From Neelides folsomi (lineage: Eukaryota > Arthropoda > Collembola > Neelipleona > Neelidae), in NCBI GenBank assembly GCA_034687125.1, contig JAQGBZ010000019.1:1-64000 (forward strand): a stretch of DNA of 64,000 nt. The letters are read 5' to 3'. A model generated the notes under the pieces. The model was not told where the DNA came from. It ran no database searches and saw only the letters and a program-made list of their open reading frames with translations. Positions 22,819-36,000 of the stretch are shown one piece after another. The translations under genes were made by a program, and so were the position numbers. The stretch's first letter is position 1; each line of letters begins with the position of its first letter.

Positions 22819-25800
22819 ATGGATAAAGAAGATCTGGACAGGGATTGGGTCAAGAAGGAATTCAGAGACAAATTGAAGAAATTAATGTAAGTTCACATTT
22901 ATTTTAATTTAATATTTAAAGGGCCCAATAAGAAGAGAAATGACTGAAGGGAGTTTGCACACTTTTCTATTTATACGTGGTTTGTTGATATTTTGATCCA
23001 CTTCCTGCATGGGGAATTTGAACTCATTTGCCAATTTTTTACGCATTTGGTGTGTGCAGGAAGCCAGAAATAGTGAAAGGGGGCGAAGAAATAGCAAAAG
23101 AACATCCAGAATGGGGCCAACATGAAGATCCTCCTTTGAAACCTCCAGAGATCCCTTCAGAACCAAAGAAATTTGAGTTGACGAGGACCACAATTGCAAA
23201 GGCAGCAGAAGAGGTGTCGAAACCTTCGACAGATTCCAACATCGAGATGAAGAAGAATTTCTTCATTAAGGAGAATTCCGACTTTGTGACCGAAGGGCCA
23301 AATCCTCTTAGGATTCCTGAGGCTGACTTTAAGAATATTCTGGATGGGTACACTAACATGTACTTGGCTCATGAGATTTCCGTCAATAAGGATTTTCAAT
23401 TGCAGCAACATGTTCTTCCACCAGATTCGTAATTACAAACTAAAATATTAATACTTACAATTATAGTAAATCTTAAATTGATCATACAATATATTATACG
23501 TATTCTACATTTTGATTTGTTTACCTAAATTATTTGTAAGTGATTTTAGTTAAACTAAAGCTATATAATTTTTTATTCGTTTCAGATTGGAAGGGCGAGT
23601 GAAAGATATGATGCTAAAAGCTTATTGGGACATTTTTGATCAGAATACAAGTAGAGAGAAGCCGAATTACGAAATGGCAATTCAAGTCTTTGAAGAAATC
23701 AGAGAGGTTTGTGATAAATAATTTTTAAATTTGTCATTTTTATTTCGTATGTACTTAATTTATGTATTATTTATAATTTATTGATTTTGTGATGTGTTTT
23801 CAGAAAATGTTGGCTTTATTACTCCCACACAATCACTCAATTCGAGCTCGAATTCAAGAAGTTTTAGATATGGATCTAATTCAACAGCAAGTGGGAAAAG
23901 ATTGCGTTGATTTTAGCGTAAATACTTTTCAAACTTATTTAACAACTTTTATACAGAAAATATTAAACTCTAAAACTCGAATAAACAATAAATTAAAATT
24001 TTAATGTACAATTTCGATATTTGTATTAATTGAATTATTAATTTGATGTTTCAATTTTTCAGTCTTACATGAGTTTCGTGATTGAAACTCTTGGACAACT
24101 TTGTTGCCCTTCTCGTGACGAAGAAATTAAAGCAATCAAGATCTTGACTAAACCGTCAGATATTTTCAAAGCCATTCTCAACACTATTGACAATATGAAT
24201 TTGGACATGGCTAATTATCACATTTACCAAGTGAGACCTGCTATCCGCCGTCATTGCATTGAATATGAGCAGAGGAAGTTTGCGGATTTTCTCCAATGGC
24301 AATATATCAATAAGATCGATGGACTCGCTGCAACTCGTGCATGGCTCCTTCGACACAAAAATTCTGTTAGAGACGCTAGAAGCGTTTTGGGAAAAGCTTA
24401 TGCTAAAGCCATTTTCTCTTTTGGTGGGCAATTCGATTGGCCTGAGGTAATTTCCCCCTTTACTGATTAAATAATATATAAATTAAGCTAAAAATGTAAC
24501 TTAATTAATTAAATGATTAAAATTAATTACAAAATTGTTTTTTTGTTTTATAGACACTTGTTCTCGATTATAAGAGATTTAGTGAACTCTGTTGTGAAGC
24601 TGTGAGGCTCTCAATCATTGGTGCTTCACTTCTCCAATCTGGAATTCATTATCAACCGCTGTTTCCCACTCCTTGCTTGGACCTTACGAATAAACTCAGG
24701 CAAATGGCATTCAAGTTCCTCAATCTTGAAGACTCGAAGGATCCCATGTAATTTATTTATCATTATGATATTAATCAAAATTTTAAATATCTTCATCCTT
24801 TTAACTAATGGACAAAAAAATCTTTTATTACACCGCAACGGTAATTCAATTCTCGTAAATTTCAGAAAAGTGAAAGACTGTTTGGAAAGCATCGCTGAAC
24901 AATCGATTCTCATCATCAACAAACATTTGGCAAATGGTAATTTGAAGCCTTTGAACGAACAACAGAAAAATGGTTTAAGGATCGGAATAACTCAACCTGG
25001 AGATCCAGACAATAAAATTCGATTGCTTATTTGTAAGTTGGTTAACTAAATTCTAAATTGTTAAAGCAGAATCTGATTAATTCTCAAAAATAAACTTCCA
25101 ATTGCGTATCATAACTTTTAAATTTAGCTTATAACTTTATAAATCATATTTAAAAATTTTTGCAGTACGGCGTTTCATTGGTTTTGCCGAAGACATGACA
25201 GTGAGAGTGGGAACGACGCATGTTCCCATCCCACCAGGCCTCAACGTCGTTCAACTCAACGCAATGGAAATTGTCGGCCATTTACAAAGACTCACGAGTT
25301 ACAACCAAGCAGTTTTCCAAGATCTTTACTTCGACATCATCGAAGGACGTTGCGTCTCGCCAACATTTGAGACTCTCCCAGAAATCGAACCAGCTTTTCT
25401 CTCAGTGCTCAACGCCCTTCGTGTTCCAATGGTCACTCAAACAGAGCTCGAACGTATAGAATTCCTTCAAGCACAGGAGGACAGCGACAATGAAGAAAAA
25501 GAGGACACAAAGGAAGATCGATATGTCAAGGAAGGCCAACAGGCTTTTAAATTGATCGACCCTGCCGAAAATGACATTCAGGAATGTAAAACAACAGTTG
25601 CAAAGACTTTCTTGGAGGATTTGTCAAAAAGTAAGAAATTAGTGGAGGTCGAAGACAAATTGAGTGCTGAAGCGAAGAAAAGGGGAATTGAAATGACCCA
25701 AAGTAAAATTGACGAAGAAAATCCATTTTTCAAAATGTTGAACACAATTGAGAAGTGTAAAGAGTCGATGAAAGTTCCTGTTAATTTCATCCCGATTAAG

Positions 25801-26349
25801 ACCCTGATTAAAATGAACGAGGAAGAGAAAATTAAACAACAAGAGGAAATGGATCTTAGGGCCAAGGCAGAAAAAGAAAATGAGGTCGGGGAGTCTCGGA
25901 AAGATTCTGAAAATGGCAATAGCAAGAAATCCTCATTGAAGGGCGGAATTGAAGAGTCGACGATGATAAATGAGAAGAAATTGTCTTTAAGGAGCGACGT
26001 TCAACGGAACATTTCAATGTCAACTTTCCAAGTGTCTGCTCTTGGAATTCGAGATGAAGCAAAGTCAAAGAGTCCAAAACCCAGTTCACCAGTAAAAGAA
26101 CAGGATACTGAGGATTTGAAGGAAAACGCGGAATCCAACGATGATTTTCCAACCTATCAAGAAGTGAAGAAAGCAAAGTACAAGAATTATTCCGAGATTG
26201 ACGAACATTTCAAATTGGACTTTTACGAAAAGGCCAAATTGAGAGGAGACAAATCCGGGGATGATGAAGAAGAAGATGAAGAAAAAAAGAAGGAGAAGAA
26301 AAAGTCCCCGAAGACTGCGAAAAGTGATACATTAGGATTAACAGGTTAA
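22819..26349 (+). CDS. TCP11-family protein (T-complex 11-like) with long charged C-terminus
   Basis: Eight exons: 22819-22886, 23060-23428, 23586-23706, 23804-23917, 24063-24446, 24554-24747, 24866-25032, 25166-26349; phases agree, 866 aa. The TCP11 domain runs from about residue 160 to 570. Recognisable blocks are AYWDIF, LLPHNHSIRARIQEVLDMDLI, CCPSRDEEIKAI, NMNLDMANYHI, RPAIRRHCIEYEQRKF and GLNVVQLNAMEIVGHLQRL. Family members (TCP11, TCP11L1/L2) are intracellular; TCP11 acts in sperm signalling, and roles of the -like members are poorly known. The last 300 residues, all in one exon, are low-complexity E/K/S-rich sequence, so the protein is well above the roughly 510 residues usual for TCP11L1. 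It is divergent from the GTSF1-like gene. Confidence 0.9.
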
Positions 26350-26619
26350 AAATCCTAATTCAATCAATTAATCATTCACTCTGTTCAGTCATTCAGTTAG
26401 TGATTCAGTGAGTAATTAATTACTCAAATAAATGCCTATTCAGATATTAAAACTTACAACTAACTTGAGCTATCCTAGCACATACCTAATTATATATATT
26501 TTACTTGTTTATTATTTTAAGTAGCTACAATCTACAACAATATAAAGATTAACTTAATTATACATTGTTAAGTCAGGTTTATATTAGCTTTAATTTTGTT
26601 ACCAATTTAGATTAGTAAA

Positions 26620-28095
26620 ATGTATGGTAGTTTTGTGATTGTAAATGTCCAGTGGTTAATTAGGGAAAAGAAGATTACGACAGATTTTGAGTAAAAAATC
26701 ACAATTTGGGTTCACAAATTCCCAAGCCGCACAAGCACGTCAAAGCATGAGTCGTAATTTGGTCAAGCCCAATGCCCAATCACGCTCAGAATCACAAGGG
26801 AAGATTGAAAAGTCTGAGTCAAAAGATGATCTGATCAAAATCGGTCTCGAAGGTTTCTGTCTTAGCACTTCGGTCATGAAGATGCAACCGCTTTTCAAAT
26901 CTTCAACCGAGGAGGGAAAGACGATTGAAAAAGGATGTCAACTTGTGAGTAAACCAAGCGAAGAAAAGACTGAAGTCATCCCTAAATCCAAATCCTTCGA
27001 TTTCAATGAATTCGATTGGGATAATTTGACAGAGGCGTCCAACGATGATCTCCAACTGAATGTATTTTACCCCTGGAGGGACGAACGAATCGGATTGCAC
27101 AACGAAGGACGCAAATCCAATTTCTTAGATTATTCCGTCGTACACCAAAATGACCCGGAATTCAATTTTGATGAACGATTCCCAAGGGCCTACTATGATC
27201 CGCTCCAGGCCAACGAAAATGTCGAGAATTTACCTGGAAATTGGAAAGAGTCGGAAAAGAAGGTTTTGCCTTGGGATTTGTCATTGGCGAGGAAAGTGGA
27301 CAGTGAAGTTATGTATGTCGAAAATGCTGAAAAGGAACGGATTAAAATGTATGAACAAAGATTGGTCAAATTTGAAACTCCCACACGATTTTGGAAAGTT
27401 TCTGTGTTGAATGATGATAACCCAGGTCAGGATTTCGACAATACAGTCTTGCTATCTGACATCTTCCCTCTGACTGATGCGGATAAGAAGAAGAGAAAGA
27501 AAAGGAAAACTTCGGTCAAACCTCCGCCAACTAATTCTTGCAAAGGAGTAAAAATCAGTAGTGAGCAGAAGAGAGCCATCACGGAATATATCCATATGAA
27601 ACAAATTGAGCCTAAAAGGAGCGAAGCTGTGAGGAAATTCTTCTACGGTGACCTAGATATGAAATCAACTGAAAAATCTATCAAGGATTTGATGAAGCGG
27701 GAAGGACCAGAGGAAATTAAAAAGAAGAAAAAAAACTTTACAAAGGAAGGGAAATTCCAATCGAACCTGATGATGAAATCCAAATTGGGGAGTTTAAACA
27801 TGTTTGTTTGGATATAAAGAGCTTGGAAGAATTGACCGCTGTGGATTTTGAAACAAAGGAGAAAATTGTCATTCCTCCACCACCGCCATTGCCAGAAAAG
27901 AAAAAGAAATTGAACATGGAGCTGAAATGTCCGAAGAAGGATTTTAATAAGAAATATCCACAGAGGAAAGTGGAAGGATGTAAATTGCCACCGCCAGCTC
28001 TTAAAACCCTAATGACCATTCCGAAACACAACCTGAAGAACGTTTCTTTCTGGTCTTGTCCAGGCGATCCTTGTCTTTTAACTTCTTTAAATTAA
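26620..28095 (+). CDS. Unrecognised charged protein with a one-base frame break
   Basis: An open frame runs from 26684 to about 27,735, continues in the next frame to TAA at 28095, and is not recognised. The first frame has no ATG before 26747. An upstream ATG at 26620 could join through a 43-nt intron (26641 to 26683, GTAAAT...CGACAG) in phase, but that is short for this window. Frame 1 ends at 27817 with an unlikely tail. Frame 2 takes over in the 8-A run (27728-27735), reading LYKGREIPIEPDDEIQIGEF and a long proline/lysine-rich C-terminus. A ninth A would join them. Content is W/F-rich motifs (FYPWRDERIGLHNEG, LPWDLSLARK) followed by K-rich segments. No domain recognised; nuclear location is a guess from basic runs (KKKRKKRK). 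Confidence 0.65.
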
Positions 28096-30084
28096 AGGAT
28101 AAGTTTTATATACAGAATTGTAGTAACTTCTTTTTCAAACATTTTGAGTAATTTGTAATTAAAGTAAATCAACACACATCAATTTACAATCATGTACTTT
28201 AATTTGTGTAGCTTTGAATTATTAAGATCTTCATATAAACATTTTTTTATTAAATTACTCTATACCACTTTCATCGCAATTATACTCGGAGGTTGAAGAT
28301 CCAAGATAATCTTAATTCTTATCGTAAACTAATTTAAGTAATTGTGTTGTAAAAATAACATTTCACTTAACGAATTCGTCCCCTCCTCGCATTTATATTA
28401 ATAATATCTCATTCTCAGGTTGTAATCAATGTAACTAATTTTATATCATATAACTTTTCTGTAATTAAGGGTTAATAAGTAGATTTAACTCACTAACTAT
28501 AGACATTAGTTTGTTAATGTCGTTTAATATCTTGTATTAATTCTCGTGGTGGGTAGTTGATAAAATGTATTGGTTCCAATTTTAGATGGAAGTATATAGA
28601 TTTATTTAGTAGTCATTTGTGAAACGATCTGCGAGTTACTGAATACTTTAATAATGAAATGAGACAAGAGGGTATGCGAAGAGTGCTAGTTAATTATTAA
28701 ATATAGTTAATGTAAGACTTTTAAGACATACGTTTGTCTTAATGTAAAAAATTAGTAATTTCTTGTAAATGGTATGTCACGTTTATGTGTATAGTGATTA
28801 TAGTGTATTATACTCGCAAATCGCAATTTATGTAATAAATCGGTCGATGCAATGAAAATAATTCTTGATTTATTTACTTCACCAATCTCCATTAATTAGA
28901 TTATTTTAAGATTATTTAAATTATATTATATTAGATTTTTTATTAAGATTGGGTTTATGTTTCTAGCTTTGGTTATAGCTTAGATCAATAAACCTTTAAT
29001 CAATAATTTTAACTTTAACGTCATTAATTATTTAAGATCAAAGCATTTACATTGAAAAAATTATAACTTATTTAAACTAGTGATGGTTCGATTTCGAAAA
29101 TAATCGGTATTCGACATTCGATTACTGTTCGATTAACCGAATCGAAACTATTCGAAAGCAATAATCTTTCTTCGATTAACCGCAAAGCAAGATATGTGAA
29201 TTTAATGTATATAATTACCGTATTTAACCATTAAATTACACTAATTAAGTACACAAAATTATTTTTAAAATCTTTTAAAATACAAAATGCAATTAATTAA
29301 TTTAATTTATAAAGTAAATTGACATTAAAAATCTCAACTATAATGAACGAATGCTAAAAGTTCTCTATTTCCGTTGTTTTCAAATTCTGGCATTTCACAC
29401 ATTGGCATCTTCATTGAGAAATTTTATATGGGAGAACTGAGTTTACATTAAATAATTATAAATGTAAATGGATAATATTTACTAAAAATTGATAGAAATA
29501 TTGAGCTCTTTACACGCTGGAGATTATTTTAAAATATTTTAAGAAATTTAATGGATTTTGTCTATATACGGACGTTTTTCAATTTATTACAATAACTTAG
29601 TGGGTGGTATTTGTTCGATTATTAAAAACGATTAATCGATAATCGAATCGAAATCATATCTGAACTATCGATAATCGACGAATAGTGAAAAACGCTAATC
29701 GAACAATCACTAATTTAAACGTTATACTGGCTTCGTTGTTATATAATATGAGACGTGAATGGGAGTTGTCGACTTGTCGAATGTTGCGCCTTCTGTGAAA
29801 TGGAATTGAAGGCATTGGGCGGATATCCCCACTCGCAGGAGGTCCAAAGAGATCTCCAAACAATTCCCAATTTAATTTTAATCTCCAATTAAGCCAAAAA
29901 GCGAGACGATGAGGTAATATTCATAATTGGGAAAAATTTATCAGACTCTTCATCACAAGTGCTTCATCTTGAAAATCATTAGGTTCAGTTGACCTTTCTC
30001 CACAATCCTTTCAAGTCTATAATCCAAGTCGGAGAGATTTCCTGGGGGTGTGTTTAGTTTAATTGGAATTAGTATGGAATTATA
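28096..30084. other. Intergenic region with one hAT element
   Basis: Apart from the element at 29078-29712, AT-rich sequence with no gene. The last 250 bases lead into FCHO and are presumably its 5' leader/promoter. Confidence 0.55.
29070..29720. mobile_element. Non-autonomous hAT element with perfect 8-bp target duplication
   Basis: The element is 29078-29712 (635 bp). Its ends are inverted: left TAGTGATGGTTCGATT, right (read backwards) TAGTGATTGTTCGATTAG. It is flanked by the exact 8-bp duplication ATTTAAAC (29070-29077 and 29713-29720). Subterminal regions are packed with repeated ATTCGA/TCGATTA and GATAATCGA motifs on both sides, the pattern of hAT transposase binding sites. The interior is AT-rich without a transposase frame, so it would need transposase from elsewhere. 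Confidence 0.88.
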
Positions 30085-33000
30085 ATGACGGTCGATTTCT
30101 CAGATCATTTTTGGGTAAGTTGCATCAAATTTTTAAAATTTTAATCTCTCCGGAAAATTAACCATATACCATTTCGACTACAACTAATGGTTTTGATCAT
30201 TACTCTCATTACAATTGATTATAACTTGTCCTTGATTTGTAATTGTTCGTTATATTGATGAATCATTTCATTGTCAAAGGCAAAATTAATGATTAACTAA
30301 TCTTGATTTGTTTGTTACAGGGGTCAAAGAACAATGGGTTCGACGTCCTCTACCATAACATGAAATATGGGCTGACAGCTAGCAAAGAACTCGGTGAATT
30401 CTTCCGTGAAAAGTAATTAATTTTATTAATTACCAAAGACCATTTAATATACTTATTTCATTCACCTTTACGCTATTATTTAATTTTATTTTCACTCAAA
30501 GTTATTAAGTATAGCTGTCAATAAACAAATTACGAAACAAATTATTTTTCTTGACATTTTATAAATATAAAGGACTATTAATGAGTGTTTATAATTTTAA
30601 TTAATTAAAGATTTTAATTTATCATAATTCTTTTTTATTACCAAACAGATCAGCGTTAGAAGAAGCTCATTCCAAATCGTTAACGAAACTCGCCAAGATA
30701 GCCGGAAATGGATCTCCCAATGGAACTTTCGCTCCGTTTTGGACGATCCTTCGATCCTCAACGGAGAAGCTTTCGAGTATTCACATGCAGATGATGGGAA
30801 GACTCGGGGAGTTGGTCAAAGACCTCGCCAAATACGCTGACGACTTGGGGAAGAAATGCAAGGCCGTGAAGGAGGAAGAGGCAGGAACTCTCGAGACCGT
30901 CCAGGTCATCCAAACCTCAACAGCTAATGTTCAAAAGGCGAAGGAGGTTTATTTCGCCCGGGCAGCGGAGCTCGAGAAACTTCACAAAGACAACGGATCG
31001 GCGAAAGACATCGAGAAAGCGGAAGTAAAAGTGAAGAAATCTTACGAGGAATACAAAACGGCTGTAGAGAAATATTCACAATGTCGAGAAGAATTTGATA
31101 GGAAAATGACACTCGCTTGCAAAGTAATTCAAATTATTCTACAACGACCTTTAATCAAAGAAGAATTAACAATTTAATTGATCATTAATAATGAGTACTT
31201 ACAGTATTTAAATATTGATTTTTAATTCAAGCACTTTCAAGAAGTTGAGTTCAGTCATTTATCTCAAATGAAAGACTTTCTGGATACTTACGCCTCCGTA
31301 ATTGAAAACAATCATGAGATCATTGGGCAGGTATTTAGTTCTTGTCCTTCCGTAAAGATTTCTTAAACATAACCTTTTTATTAACCAAAGCTAACTTATT
31401 AAGTAGAAATAAACATTTTATACTTTGATAATTTAATGTGACTTTGATTTAAAAAAGCATGTTTATTATATTATGTAAAGCCAATAACCTTATTTAACCC
31501 ATTTAAATAAAATCCATCTAATGCTAATTTGTTACACTTTTTTTAATTTATGCGCAGTTGTTAATCTAGTTCATTTTTTAAATCCAAATCATTTCTAAAT
31601 GTTATTCTCCAATGAAAAATCCAGGTTCATCTAGAATTCCGTCGTCAGTGTTCAGAATTAAGTGTTGATTCACTACTAGAGCAGTTTATTGCAGCGAAAG
31701 CTACTGGACCCGATAAACCTGGTAAGAATAAATTAAATATATTACATCTGCATAATTTATTTAATTATAATAAAAATAACAATGATTTAATTGCCATTTT
31801 ATTTCATAAAGGATCAATGGAAATAGAGGAAATGGGAAATGGAATTGAGCGTAACTTGGTCGGATTAAGCACCGACGAGTGGAAAAATGGGATGACCACT
31901 GGTGGGGAGAAGAAGCGGGAAGGTAACACAAGCGGAGGTGAGGTCGTCGTAGAAGAGATTCGCAAGTCCCGCAGAACAACTTCCCTCCTCAACCTCTTCA
32001 TCCCGTCCCAGGGTACGTGGCCCTATAAAGTGCTCTCTTTTTTTACCACCGACTTTATTGAGTCTCCATTTTGAGTTGATACACGATTTACATTACATAT
32101 TTAAATACTTACTGTTTATTTAAATGATTAGTTGATAAGTAGGACAATTAGGATTTCAGACGATTCATTTCAACATCCAAAGTGACTGAATGGTTAGCTG
32201 AAGTTTTCTATTATTTAATTATTTAGCATATTTTAAATTCATTTTCGGTATTTGTTTTTGTTTTCGTCCATGTTGATATTTGACTTGATTTGTTTCAGCG
32301 TATAAAAACATTTGGGATTTCCTGTTTTAGCATGCGTTTTATGCATTTGATCGTCAACATTACTTTGAAATTATTTCTTTTACGACTTTCACCTATTTTA
32401 TACGTCTTTTGTTCATATTTATTCATTCCTTCATTTTCTTGTCTATTCTTTCCTGTTTATTACAATCTTGAGGTTTTATATACAGCAAGTTAAGCTTTTA
32501 TTTAATCACAATTAATTGTAAATGATTTTTCAACACCACATTCAATTATTTTTTTATTTATATTGTGATTTGCGACCATTTATTGTTACTTGTAATTAAC
32601 ACTTGAAATCACTTTCATTTTTAACGGGTAGCTTTTGACCAATAATATGAGACTAATTTTGTAAATACAAAAATGCACTGTCTGAACTTATATATTAAAT
32701 GTAATAATTAGCTTTGGGGGTGTTTGTTGAAGATGCATGGTGAGCTTTTTGACTATTGTCTTTGGGTGGTTTCAGGGAAGCGGGGCGTGGAATCCCCCAC
32801 GAGCTTAGACCTTCCTGACACCGCCGTCGCCCCGCAGCCAGCAGCCCTCTCTCGCACTACTCCAAACAGGGGATCAAAATGTAACCTTTTTACTCTCTTC
32901 ATCACTTTCCTTTCTTTTTTGATCCTTTCTGTATGTATATAAACACACATATAGCACTGGTACGTAGTATTCTATTTTGTAGTTGATATAATTGAGGCTA

Positions 33001-36000
33001 TCAAATAATTAAGTCATTGATAATCAATTTAATTAATTATATAAGTAACAAAATTTGAAAATTACTGGCTTTAAATATACCTTACTTAATATTGCTTATA
33101 AGCTCACAACTAGAGAAATTGAACCACGAAGTATTTTGGCTATCTTACCGCAAATAGTATTTAAATACAAACTATTGATTGATATGTAAGTATAAATATA
33201 TTGTAAAATAGAATAAATGTAAGATAAATAGCAACATGTATTATACTAGTTAAATTATTAAGTTAATTATAATTAATGTGAACGAGTAATTGATGGTTTA
33301 AAATTTGAGCACTTTATAGCGACACGTTTTTGCCCAATTTTCTATTTATTTAAATCTCCACCTTTACGATAATTTGTGCACGAAATTCCCTCACTTGTGT
33401 AAATAAATGAAACACAATTTTAAGTATTCTGGGGCCTTCCGAATCTCACCAATTTGTTATATTTTATTTGTGTAAAATATTTAGCTTTAAGTTGTTTTTC
33501 GCATAAGTTGATTTGAGTAATTAAGTAAAATATTAAAACCGTAGTTAATTGTAGCGATTATTAATAAACCTAGTCGAATAGTTTAATTTACTTTAAATTA
33601 GTTGTAGCTCTCTTAGACCTTTTAGCACACGATTAAGTGATTTTTCGCCAATTTGTGAAGAGTTTTGTGTATTTAACTTCCTTGTGGTTTGAAGGGGATT
33701 CGCCCACTCGGTCTCCCTACTCTAGTATCTCTTCATGGACCGCAGGTTCTTGTCTCTTTTATTCATCAGCCTCCTTTTTGTCTTCGTCCTTTACGTTAAT
33801 TATAAATTGAGCGACTAACTTTTTAGATTTATTTAGTTGGAATTTTACATTGTGTTTCAACTCCTGTGGCTTATATTTAAGGATCAATCTCGGATTCAGA
33901 GAATTACTATAATGCTTTATGCATCAAGTGAATGATAAATTGGGTTTAATTTAATTGGAATTACTATAATTTATATGTTGGGATTATTAATTGATTGGTT
34001 AATTTTTATCTTATAAATAATTTTAAGAAGTTTATTGTATTAGGTTTATTAGCATGAAGGTTAAATATTTAGTTTTTAGTCATTAATCTATTTTATTGTA
34101 GATTATTTAGAATAGTTATTGATTAAATGTGTGTTTTTAATTAGTTGTCCTTTTAGGGGTTTTATAATTGGTGAAATTGATATGTTTTAGTTTTAGTTGC
34201 TTTTAAATTAATTTTGGGAAATTATATGTTTGTGATTTGTGGTCATTTGGATTGTGGTTTTAACCATTTTGTGACTTGTGTGAATAAAGGGTTTCTCCTT
34301 AGCCGTCGTGATAAAAAGAACAAAGAAAAGAAAGGGAAGAAAAAAGATGCAAGTGGATCCAAAGAGGAAAAATCTGATCAGTGAGTTGAATAACCAAAAC
34401 TTGTGATTTGTTGTGTGACTAATTTTGTAATTTACTGTAAAATTTCGTTTATTTTATATTGATTTTCTTTCTATTTTTAGGGATGAGAGCAAAGGGGATA
34501 GTTTGAACAAATCTGAATCTCTTTCGGCTGACATCGATGAAGAAGGATTCTCAGTCAGACCAACAACCACTTGGGAAAGTGATAAATTCTATTCATCTTC
34601 GGATGATGATTCTGGTTAGGGTTTAATTAACTTTACAATAGAATTGTAGAATTTGACTCATAACATGCTTACTTAGATTAATATTATAGCATATAATCAC
34701 TGGTTAATAAGATTCTTAATATTATAATTTATATTATGCAGAGGATGAGAGAGAGAAACGTCTTCATGTGGAGATCAAACCCATAACGAATGGAACAGCT
34801 CCTCTCAGTGCGAGTGTCGATGAACTTCGGAGCACTGTGGAGAACATGACACTCAGCCCGCTTGGAATCGCTGTAATTAATTATTAACTTTTAAAATTGA
34901 AAAAAGTATATTTTAAGAGTTTAAGGATAATTTAAGGGTTTTATAGGGAAAGTAAATTAATTTTTTTGGTATTTGATTTTAGGGTCGAAAAGCTTTCCAT
35001 GATGCTGAGGCTCAAATGAAACGAAGTCAATCCGTGTCACAGCAATTGGGGAGCTCCTCCCCGCCCTCACGCCATCCCTACACTCCTCTCAGTCCTCCGC
35101 CCCAACCTGAAAAAAGTCCTAATGCGCAAGGAAATGATGCATCCAACAGATACGCCGGTGGGTCTTTTATTTTAATTGCGAATATTTCAATTACTGTGAT
35201 TTCTTTAGGTTAACATTATTAATTTTTAAGTATTTAATTATATATTTAAATTTAACTATGGATGATTTCAAATAGAACCTACATCCTTAGTTTAATAGTA
35301 TTTTGAACATGAAGAATTAACTTTAATGAATATATATCAAATAGATTTAGGAGATTTATTTGCTGAAGTTGGAGAAATTCAGCCGAGCTTGCCACCAAAA
35401 TTGGGAGCACCACGAAACACGCCGACCCCCACAAGTGGGCTTATGGCCATTCCCCGCCCTCCTTCACGACCCCGTCCAGAGGTTTTAGACTTAATGATTA
35501 CGATCGTGTACAATCGTGTTACAATATGTCATCGAATATTAATTAATGTATCAACTTTTCAGAGGAATACGAGCTCACCTTCACCAGCCATATCGAGAAC
35601 GGAAAGTATCGGTAGTTTAGACACGAGGAGCGTTGGAAGTTACGCTTTGGGTTCTCGTGGCCCTTCACCCCTCACTATCGGAATGTCGAATGCCATTCCC
35701 CTCGCTGTGGCCTTCCATGAAATCATCCACGCGTGCTTTAGAAGTAATGATGAGACCAAGTGCCAAGTAAAGATGACTGGAGATTTGATGGTTTCATTCC
35801 CCGCTGGGATTATTCAAGTTTTTGCGAGTAATCCTAACCCGGCTCAATTAACGTTTCGAGTGAGGTCTATGTGTCGACTTGAGGGACTCGCTTCCAATAA
35901 AGACCTCGTCACTGTGTAAGTTTTATTGATTTTAATAAATCCATTGTAATTCTTACATTTTTAGTTTAATGGTATTTGATTGATATTTATTTAATTTGGT

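Larger units (their letters stand above)
32013..34289 (+). other. Long AT-rich intronic stretch of FCHO, interrupted by two candidate exons
   Basis: Introns 32013-32775, 32881-33694 and 33746-34289. No other gene, element or repeat recognised. A 5-nt candidate exon (CACTG before GTACGT near 32956) was rejected because it would break phase. Confidence 0.6.

Noticed and set aside
23039-23359. Minus-strand ORFs over the TCP11-like exon 2
   Set aside because: Shadows of a coding exon confirmed by in-phase splicing on the plus strand.
32953-32960. Possible 5-nt microexon CACTG before GTACGT in FCHO
   Set aside because: Its inclusion would disrupt phase with every neighbouring exon.
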